Source: Sphingomonas abietis (lineage in GTDB: Bacteria > Pseudomonadota > Alphaproteobacteria > Sphingomonadales > Sphingomonadaceae). Taken from it: 64,000 bases of DNA. Position 1 is the stretch's first letter; the number at the start of each line of letters is the position of its first letter. The position numbers and the translations under genes are program-made. Of the stretch, positions 57,841 to 64,000 are shown piece after piece. The notes beneath the pieces were generated by a model. The model did no database searches and was not told the origin of the DNA. It saw only the letters and a program-made list of their open reading frames with translations. The stretch covers positions 2,143,001-2,207,000 of the forward strand of contig NZ_CP115174.1 in assembly GCF_027625475.1 (NCBI RefSeq), given 5' to 3'.

Positions 57841-58142
57841 GCACGCATTACGGATCATTGGCTAACTCCAGACCGGCGAACTCGCGCTTGCCGCGTATGC
57901 GCAGAGCGAAACTGCTTGCGCTGCGGCCCGCCATTAGACGACCTCATCAGGTCAATAGCTCCCAACTGGATCGGCGCCGAAAACGGCGCCCCGGTAGACC
58001 TGGTCCAAGCTATTTAAATCGTGTCTAAGTTTCACGCAGTTGGGGGGCGATCGGCACCGATCGGGGCCCCATCATAGCTCGCTGTTCTCGAGGGATTGCA
58101 GATTATTACATCGCTCGGAGCAGAAACCGCTTTCGGCGCCTT
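57841..58142. other. Intergenic region with a small hairpin
   Basis: 302 bases without a gene. The only structure seen is GGCGCC-GAAAAC-GGCGCC at 57974-57991. Sequence toward 58142 probably includes more of the IS3 relic, but it is too decayed to read. Confidence 0.4.
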
Positions 58143-58255
58143 TCCACAATTGAGGGATATTATAACCGGCGGCGGATCCACTCCGCGCTCGGATACAAGA
58201 CCCCGGAACAGGCCGAACGGCAAATGGCCTAAACCCGTGTCCACAAAATCGGGGG
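58143..58255 (+). mobile_element. 3' remnant of a second IS3-family element
   Basis: The plus strand reads STIEGYYNRRRIHSALGYKTPEQAERQMA and then stop (58143-58232), the extreme C-terminus of IS3 OrfB proteins. TGTCCACAAAATCGGGGGA follows, resembling an IS3 terminal repeat. It differs from the OrfB of the complete IS at 52.3 kb, so it comes from another element. The rest of the element is lost. Confidence 0.75.
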
Positions 58256-58505
58256 ACTATCAAAACATCGATTTCCGGTACGCTGGTGTGGCATGGGCGA
58301 CGATCGCCCCACACGATAGGGATTCGTTCAGTCGATCCGCGAGTGGCTGGATGACGTTGGCGCGCAGGGGGCTCGCAACGCGGATTGTTCGTGGATCGAA
58401 CCAGACGATAGCCGAGTCGAACCAGCGCAAGCTGATCCGCCGGCCGATCCACCCACTGCTGTAGCAGCAAAGGGTGGCCAAGATGCGCTCATCCTCGGGT
58501 CATTG

Positions 58506-60485
58506 CTATCGTCGTCTCATGCGGACCTCATCGCGGAATCGATCCAGCCATCCGGTCAGGCGCCCGAACGTCTTAGAACCCCGGCCCAGAAACTGTGCCA
58601 GTTCGCTTTCGGCATGTTCGCGCCTCGCGGCCGCGGCCTCCGGTAGCGGCGGGAGGACGTGCGCGAAATATGTCTTGTCGAGCAAGCGGTGCAGGAGCCG
58701 CTCGCCCGGAAATGGCTCGCTGTTGTTCAGCGCGCGTGCGGCTTTCAGCAGCGTTCTGATATCATACTGCGTCGGACTGATGTCGGCCACCTGCTTGCGC
58801 AGGCCGAGGAGGGTATACACCGCCACGCGCGCCGTACGGATCGAACTTTCCATGGTGAAAATGATGTCGTTGCTGGTCTCGACAAACTGGCCGAGCAGGC
58901 CGAGGTTGGTACAGCCTTCGGGAACGACGTGCGGTCGATCGCCTGCCGCGCGCGGCATGAACTGTGCGGTGATGTAGGGCATCAGCGCCAGGCGCACTTT
59001 CGTGTTCGCTGCCACGGCATCCAGTTGCCCGACGATCCCGAGATGATAGCAGAGTTCCGCCAGTATTTCCCTGCCGGTGCAGGCTGGCATCGGCTTCTTC
59101 ACATGATTGCCTTCCCTGTCCATCAGGAGCGCATAGGCCCAGATCACCAGCACGTCCTCGGGCTGGGTCGGAAAATGCGGCTGGCGGTTGCAGGTGAAGC
59201 TCAGCACCCAGTTCGAGTCGGTGAAGGTAATGACGCCGCCCGTCACCGTCCGGCCGGAATAGGGATCGTTGACCGAAAGCGCCTTGAGCTTCTCAACCAG
59301 GGGGGAGGGCCTGCAGGTCAGCGTAACCGATTCCCACATCGAGCCATCGACGTTGCCGTAGAATTTTTCCGGTTTGCCGAAGATCGGGGATTTCCGCGCC
59401 AGATTGCGCCACAGCGTCCAGTCGCTCTCTTCGCCTGGCTCGTGACGGCCACGCCTGAGCACCGGGGCGGTATCGAGATCGCCGTAAGCGGTGCCTTCCG
59501 TCATCGAGCCTGTCAGAGCGAAAACCACATCGTCGGGACCGAGCGCGACGACTGTCTCCTTGCCATCGACGCTGGCACGCATGGCTGTGACGGTCCGTGC
59601 CCCGGCATCCGTCGCCATGTCCAGATCGTGGACCCGGGTGTTGAACTGCAACCTGACGCCCTTGTCGCGGAGCAGACGCATCAGCGGTACGACGAAACTG
59701 TCGAACTGGTTGTATTTCGGAAAGACCAGCGCCGACATGTCGGCCAGCCCGTCGATGGCATCGAGAAAACGATGCATGTAGAGCTTCATCTCGAGCAGGC
59801 TCTGCCAGTTCTCGAAGGCGAACATCGATCGCCAGAGATACCAGAAATTGGTCTCGAAAAAGCTTTTGCTGAAATATTCCTCGATGGTGGCGTCGTCGAG
59901 GTCCTCCTTGCGCTTGAGCAGCAGTCGGATCAGCTCCCATTGGTGCGATTTCCGCAGGCCGAGTGTCGAGAAGTCGCGGATCTGGCCCTGCTTGTGCAGG
60001 AGCCTGGATTTCGAGAAATTGGGATCGTTGTCGTTGATCAGCCGGTATTCGTCGAGAACGCTGTAGCCTGCCGGCAGTTCGAGGGCCGGCACGTCCTGAA
60101 ACAGGTCCCAGAAGTTGTCGTAGTTCCAGTTCATCTCCCGACCGCCGCGGATGATATACCCCTCGTCCGCATCTCCAGCGCCGTCGAGGGAGCCGCCCTC
60201 GATGTCCAGCGCATCGAGCATGGTGATGTCTTCGCCCTTTATGCCGCCATCGCGGATCATGTAGAAGGCGGCCGCGAGCCCGGCGATACCACTGCCGACG
60301 ATCCACGCCTTGCGACCTGCGACCGGCTGGACGGGCGCGGGGCGGTTACGCATATAGGGGCCGGTCATGTCCGGCGGTGGGAGCGTGTCACCGGCGCCTT
60401 TGTGCCAATAGGCGGTCGTGGCGTCAGCCTCGACCTTGAAGCTGGTTGGGGCAGTCTTCCGGGCGCGGGGCGCCGTATCATTCAT
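58506..60485 (-). CDS. ohyA: Oleate hydratase (FAD-dependent, MCRA family)
   Basis: 659 residues. Oleate hydratases add water to the cis-9 double bond of oleic acid to give 10-hydroxystearate. The N-terminal FAD-binding motif is [21 protein letters not shown] (Gly64-Gly69). [16 protein letters not shown] follows, with Glu116 at the position of the catalytic glutamate. [36 protein letters not shown] and [19 protein letters not shown] are all characteristic. The length is normal for the family. It is transcribed alone, with 204 bases before the next upstream gene. A role in fatty acid detoxification or membrane stress is likely. Confidence 0.95.
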   Translation of the reverse strand: MNDTAPRARKTAPTSFKVEADATTAYWHKGAGDTLPPPDMTGPYMRNRPAPVQPVAGRKAWIVGSGIAGLAAAFYMIRDGGIKGEDITMLDALDIEGGSLDGAGDADEGYIIRGGREMNWNYDNFWDLFQDVPALELPAGYSVLDEYRLINDNDPNFSKSRLLHKQGQIRDFSTLGLRKSHQWELIRLLLKRKEDLDDATIEEYFSKSFFETNFWYLWRSMFAFENWQSLLEMKLYMHRFLDAIDGLADMSALVFPKYNQFDSFVVPLMRLLRDKGVRLQFNTRVHDLDMATDAGARTVTAMRASVDGKETVVALGPDDVVFALTGSMTEGTAYGDLDTAPVLRRGRHEPGEESDWTLWRNLARKSPIFGKPEKFYGNVDGSMWESVTLTCRPSPLVEKLKALSVNDPYSGRTVTGGVITFTDSNWVLSFTCNRQPHFPTQPEDVLVIWAYALLMDREGNHVKKPMPACTGREILAELCYHLGIVGQLDAVAANTKVRLALMPYITAQFMPRAAGDRPHVVPEGCTNLGLLGQFVETSNDIIFTMESSIRTARVAVYTLLGLRKQVADISPTQYDIRTLLKAARALNNSEPFPGERLLHRLLDKTYFAHVLPPLPEAAAARREHAESELAQFLGRGSKTFGRLTGWLDRFRDEVRMRRR

Positions 60486-60689
60486 GACAAACTATCCTGC
60501 TACAGTGCTGATCGACAGTCCTTTATCCGTACCCGCCTAATTCGTGATCGCGGGAGCCGTAGTCGCCTATGTCGGCACCGTTTACACAGACCGCGAGACT
60601 TCGAAACTGATTTATCGGGGATCGCATAAATATGTTTAGACGTCTATGCTGCTCCGCGAAGGCATTTCATATATATTTCGGAAATATTA

Positions 60690-62075
60690 TTAAAGATTAA
60701 ATTGTATACTCGTAAATATATATTTAGTGTCGTATTTGTCGGCAACGTTGGGTGCGTTGCGCAGAAACTCTCCCTTCATAAGCAAGGCAGCGCCGAAGTC
60801 TGCCTGTATCAACCTCGGTATCACCCAGTACCGCACCTGCTCTTCTATTTGGGTTCCCGCATAGGAGCCGGAGCGCCCCATCTTATCCTGAACGCCGGTC
60901 GACGCAAAACTGTCGGTTAGAGAATCCAGTTGCAATGCACGTGCCATCACGAAGACGCTCACCCGATTGCTCGGCGCCACTTCCAGCCTGAGTCCTAGCG
61001 AGCGAATATTCGATCGGGTAAGCGGTCCGTAGAGCCCCGCCGGCCCAAAATCGGTGCGCGTGGCACCATATAGGGTATCGAAACGGGTTATGTGGTTTTT
61101 GTTCGCATCGTTCCCGGTAGCGAGGTCCGCATGGAGCGACAGGCGCGGTCTCCAGGGCAGGGCGAAGGAATATCCGAGTTCCGCATGAGCAAGATAGGCT
61201 ACGACCGGGAGGCTGTTGCGGTCGGTTGCAGCGCTGGTCGCGCGTTCGTGCCCGGATTGGCGGGCCGCCTCGATCTCGAAGTCGAGCTCTTTTATAGTAT
61301 GCGCGCGGAAGACTCGGGCACCGTACGTCAGCAGATGCCGCCCCTTGTTCGGGTGGGTCGTCGACCGCGCCTCGGCCAGTCCGTAAAGATAGGCCTCCAC
61401 CGAGACGTCTTTCAGCACGTGCGTCTTGGTAAGGTCGGCGCCGAAGAACTGTACGTTGGGGCTGGCCAGATCAAGATGCGGATCGTTGTCGTGCAGATCT
61501 TCGGACGTGGAAGGCAGGCGCGTGCTCGGCATTGTCCAGAAGAGAACGACACGATCGCCGGATTTGGCTCGCCAATCTTCTAGAATGCCAGTGTAGCTGT
61601 TGACACTGTCGGAATAGTCCGGACTGCCTATCAGGCGTTCGGATCCCAGTGCCAGCGTGAAGCGGCCGACTTTGACCTGCGTGCGGCTGCCGTCGCTTCC
61701 CATGTTTGGCAGCGACAACCCGACATAGACTTGAAGTGGCTCGAGTGCATTGACGTCGCTGGGGCTCACGGATGAGTTTTTTCGCTCGCCATAACCCCGC
61801 GCATCACGAAGCTCAGCGCCGATCAGGAAGATGTCCGGGTGATATTCCGCAAAGATATCGGTCCGCAGCGAGACGAACGTGTCATGATGCGCATCGGCCG
61901 GACGGAACTGTCCGTCTATGGTTTCGACACGCGAGCGGATCGTGGCGTTGAGTGTCAGGTCGTCCGGGTCACCCACCGCCTGCAACAAATGGTTGGGAGC
62001 GTCCGCGTGGGCTTGTTGGGCGAATGCGACCAGAGCCGAGACCGCGATCAGCGAAGCGCCCCAGCGCTGCCTCAT
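60690..62075 (-). CDS. Alginate-export-family outer membrane porin
   Basis: 461 residues from the ATG overlapping the stop of the upstream DUF1275 gene. A signal peptide (MRQRWGASLIAVSALVAFAQQAHA) is followed by a beta-barrel with alternating hydrophobic strands, including DLTLNATIRSRVETIDGQFRP, LRTDIFAEYHPDIFLIGAELRDARGYG, KVGRFTLALGSERLIGSPDYSDSVNSYTGI and the C-terminal YIFTSIQFNL ending in the typical hydrophobic position. This is the AlgE/alginate-export porin type; members import or export various solutes. The substrate is unknown. Confidence 0.82.
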   Translation of the reverse strand: MRQRWGASLIAVSALVAFAQQAHADAPNHLLQAVGDPDDLTLNATIRSRVETIDGQFRPADAHHDTFVSLRTDIFAEYHPDIFLIGAELRDARGYGERKNSSVSPSDVNALEPLQVYVGLSLPNMGSDGSRTQVKVGRFTLALGSERLIGSPDYSDSVNSYTGILEDWRAKSGDRVVLFWTMPSTRLPSTSEDLHDNDPHLDLASPNVQFFGADLTKTHVLKDVSVEAYLYGLAEARSTTHPNKGRHLLTYGARVFRAHTIKELDFEIEAARQSGHERATSAATDRNSLPVVAYLAHAELGYSFALPWRPRLSLHADLATGNDANKNHITRFDTLYGATRTDFGPAGLYGPLTRSNIRSLGLRLEVAPSNRVSVFVMARALQLDSLTDSFASTGVQDKMGRSGSYAGTQIEEQVRYWVIPRLIQADFGAALLMKGEFLRNAPNVADKYDTKYIFTSIQFNL

Positions 62076-62758
62076 ACCGGTCTCTGATGGTATCGCCGAA
62101 GCACAACGGCGACTGCAACCAGCAGGGCCACCGGCACGACGAAGGGCATCGACATATATTTGTTCAGCACCGTACCGATGGCGGCCATGATGCAATATGT
62201 CAGCCAGGCTGCGCCGGGCAGGACGACTTCCGGTAGCGCGGGACGCTTGCTGCCGTCCGATGGCGCTTCTACATAGCGCCCAATCAGGGCATCCGAAAAC
62301 TTCACCATGTTGTTGGTGACGACCAGTGTCTGAAGGCTTACCCCGCCGAAACGCGAGATCGCGATGCCCTGCATGCTCAGCGCCCAGGCGAGCAGCGGCA
62401 ACTCGACGGGAAAACGCAGGGCCGGCCAAAGGCGCACCACGCTGGCCGCGACGAGAATGCACGCCATCAGGAGCAGTTCGACCGTCGGGCTCTCCAGTTT
62501 GTTGCGCACCAGCGCGGAGATGAAGCAGCCGATGAAGAAGCTACCGATGGCGTAGAGGATGGAGTAGAACATCGTCCAGTTGGAAGAGGCAAAATTCAGG
62601 CCCAACTGTACCGTATTTCCGGTCATGATCGCAGGGTAGATGTGCCCTACGTCCGTATATCCAATCACCTCGACGATGCCGCACACCGATGTGAGTGCGA
62701 TAACGCCGAAGAGTGCCCGTCGCAGCGACGGGGCAGGCGCTGCCACCCCACCGCTCAC
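62072..62758 (-). CDS. DUF1275 (YoaK-type) membrane protein
   Basis: 228 residues with about six transmembrane segments: LFGVIALTSVCGIVEVIGYTDVGHIYPAIMTGNTVQLGLNFA, IGSFFIGCFISAL, LLLMACILVAASVVRLWP, GGVSLQTLVVTNNMVKFSDAL. The TGNTVQLG motif and the late hydrophobic pair are typical of DUF1275. No transport substrate is known. It overlaps both the upstream CoA-transferase gene and the downstream porin gene by 4 bases, so the three are co-translated. Confidence 0.88.
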   Translation of the reverse strand: MSGGVAAPAPSLRRALFGVIALTSVCGIVEVIGYTDVGHIYPAIMTGNTVQLGLNFASSNWTMFYSILYAIGSFFIGCFISALVRNKLESPTVELLLMACILVAASVVRLWPALRFPVELPLLAWALSMQGIAISRFGGVSLQTLVVTNNMVKFSDALIGRYVEAPSDGSKRPALPEVVLPGAAWLTYCIMAAIGTVLNKYMSMPFVVPVALLVAVAVVLRRYHQRPV

Positions 62759-63918
62759 GATCCGAACTCCGCGCGCAGGCTGGCGCCGTGCTGGTCGAGA
62801 TCGGGGGCCGCGGTGCGCCTGTCGCTGTCAGGAAAGCCCGAGATCTTGATAGGGTTGCCCGGCATCTTCATGCCGCCCGCCTCAACTACCATGTTGCGCA
62901 CTTTCGTCTGCTCCAGCGTCGCCGCCTCTGCGACCGTAAGCAGCGGGGCGACTGGCACACCCGCATCGTGGATCGCGCTCAACCAGTGCGCGGCGTCCTG
63001 CGTAGCGAAGATCGCTTCGAGCCGGGTTTTGAGCGCAGCCTCGTTGCGGTTGCGATCATCGTTCGTCCTGAACAGCGGATCGTCGATCAGCTCGTGAAGG
63101 CCGAGCATGTTGGCCAACAGGCTGAACAAATGGTCGTTGCCGCAACAGATGACGAACGGCTTGTCCTTCGCCTGAAATACGTCGAATGGCGCCATGGATG
63201 GATGGCGGTTTCCGATCCGCTCCGGCCCTTCGCCCGTCGCGGCATAGGCCATGAACGGATGCTCCATGAAGGCGAGGGTAGAATCGAACATCGCGATATC
63301 GACATGAGCGCCCTTGCCGGATCGCTCGCGCTCGAAGAGCGCGGTGGTGATCCCGGCGTACATGAACGTGCCCGCGCACAGGTCGGAGATCGAGGTGCCC
63401 ACCCGTGTCGGCGGCCCACCGGGAAAACCGGTCGCATCCATCAGCCCGCTCATCGCCTGGATGACGGTGTCGTAGGCCGGAAACGTCGCTAGGGGACCGG
63501 TATGGCCGAAGCCAGAGGATGAGGCATAAACCAGCCGCGGATTGATCTTCGCCAGTTCCTCGTAGGAGAAGCCCAGCCGGTCCATCACGCCGGGCCGGAA
63601 GTTTTCGGTAAGAACATCGGCCTGTTTGACCATGCTGAGGAAGATCGCGCGATCCTCCTCAGCCTTGAGGTCAAGGACGATGCTCTCCTTGCCCCGGTTC
63701 ACGCAGGCGAAATAGAGCGATTTTCCCCCCACATATGGCGGGTTGGAGCGGGTATCGTCACCGTGTACTGGCGGCTCGATCTTGATGACCCGCGCGCCCA
63801 GGTCGGCCATCAGTGCAGTGCCAAACGGGCCGTTCAGGACATGGGTGAGATCAATCACCAGCACGCCGGAAAGCGGACCTCGCGGGCGGGCGCCATCCAC
63901 AGTCTGACTGGTCGTCAT
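62755..63918 (-). CDS. CaiB/BaiF-family CoA-transferase
   Basis: 387 residues from ATG 63918, with AAAGGAAG upstream. Family III CoA-transferases move CoA between carboxylic acids without a free intermediate. Seen here are LSGVLVIDLTHVLNGPFGTALMADLGARVIKIEPP, KESIVLDLKAEEDRAIFLSMVKQADVLTENFRPGVMDRLGFSYEEL, and SISDLCAGTFMYAGITTALFERERSGKGAHVDIAMFD, whose Asp before the LCAG stretch is the candidate catalytic residue. First gene of a three-gene unit with the DUF1275 and porin genes; the acid substrate is unknown. Confidence 0.93.
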   Translation of the reverse strand: MTTSQTVDGARPRGPLSGVLVIDLTHVLNGPFGTALMADLGARVIKIEPPVHGDDTRSNPPYVGGKSLYFACVNRGKESIVLDLKAEEDRAIFLSMVKQADVLTENFRPGVMDRLGFSYEELAKINPRLVYASSSGFGHTGPLATFPAYDTVIQAMSGLMDATGFPGGPPTRVGTSISDLCAGTFMYAGITTALFERERSGKGAHVDIAMFDSTLAFMEHPFMAYAATGEGPERIGNRHPSMAPFDVFQAKDKPFVICCGNDHLFSLLANMLGLHELIDDPLFRTNDDRNRNEAALKTRLEAIFATQDAAHWLSAIHDAGVPVAPLLTVAEAATLEQTKVRNMVVEAGGMKMPGNPIKISGFPDSDRRTAAPDLDQHGASLRAEFGS

Positions 63919-64000
63919 ACTGAATCTTCCTTTATCTGAGCATCTAAGGTGCCGGCGCATCACGCGCTGGCTCTACGCGGGCGACCACACGCGCGATCAC

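Noticed and set aside
58072..58470. 132-codon minus-strand frame
   Set aside because: The plus strand here holds an IS3 OrfB C-terminus and a terminal repeat; the minus frame is Cys/Arg/Pro-rich and random in look.
58659..60629. 656-codon plus-strand open frame opposite oleate hydratase
   Set aside because: The minus strand encodes a full, well-conserved oleate hydratase; the plus frame has no recognisable protein character.
1..64000. tRNA or rRNA genes
   Set aside because: No cloverleaf-like or rRNA-like stretch was seen by eye on either strand; a covariance-model search was not possible.

Overview
The window looks like GC-rich alphaproteobacterial DNA, most likely from the Sphingomonadaceae. 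The basis is the style of the conjugation genes (ardC, DUF2958, parB-like, CopG, trbB-C-...-I, DUF2274, LysR), a MucR-type regulator, a LOV/HWE-type histidine kinase, DUF6118 and DUF6429 proteins, and a sphingomonad-like short chemoreceptor. Family calls come from recognising motifs by eye; no database search was possible.

Layout. (1) 1-22.3 kb: a complete type I secretion operon (TolC-like outer-membrane protein, HlyB-like ABC exporter, HlyD-like adaptor), a HlyC-type acyltransferase, a small Sel1-like secreted protein, and one 15.5-kb gene for a 5174-residue RTX protein. That protein has a HEIAH metal-binding-like motif near its N-terminus, a glycine-zipper hydrophobic segment, and about 3700 residues of calcium-binding repeats built from 441-bp and 432-bp units. 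(2) 22.4-27.9 kb: the leading-region part of a conjugative element (hairpin array, ardC, DUF2958, parB-like, CopG). ardC is frameshifted and the parB-like gene has an in-frame stop. (3) 27.9-33.1 kb: signalling and regulatory cargo lying between copG and trbB (LOV-PAS-HWE kinase and single-domain response regulator, MucR, XRE, and several small unknown genes). (4) 33.6-38.0 kb: a collapsed trb operon in which trbD is fused in frame to the 3' half of trbG, with trbE, J, L and F missing. (5) 38.4-44.1 kb: a short chemoreceptor, an IS630 relic and two c-di-GMP proteins. (6) 44.3-45.9 kb: a ribbon-helix-helix (RHH) regulator with its operator, a stub of a nucleotidyltransferase-like gene, and relics of traA and a DUF6118 gene. 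(7) 46.1-52.1 kb: a phosphorelay of CHASE3/GAF hybrid kinase, CheR, CheB and REC-kinase, without CheA or CheW. (8) 52.3-53.6 kb: an IS3-family element. (9) 53.6-57.1 kb: an RHH regulator with paired operators over a promoter, then three overlapping genes for nucleotidyltransferase-like proteins, the last joined to HEPN-like and STN-like regions, then DUF6429. (10) 57.2-64 kb: small genes, an IS3 relic, oleate hydratase, and an operon of CaiB-type CoA-transferase, DUF1275 membrane protein and alginate-export-like porin.

How the parts relate. The conjugative element is eroded at many independent points (ardC, parB-like, traG, trbD-G, traA, DUF6118) and probably cannot transfer itself. Its remains are interleaved with intact sensory, c-di-GMP and toxin-like genes. 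The two least explained systems are the giant RTX operon and the RHH-controlled tandem array of degenerate nucleotidyltransferases with HEPN, which has a broken sister copy at 44.3-44.8 kb.
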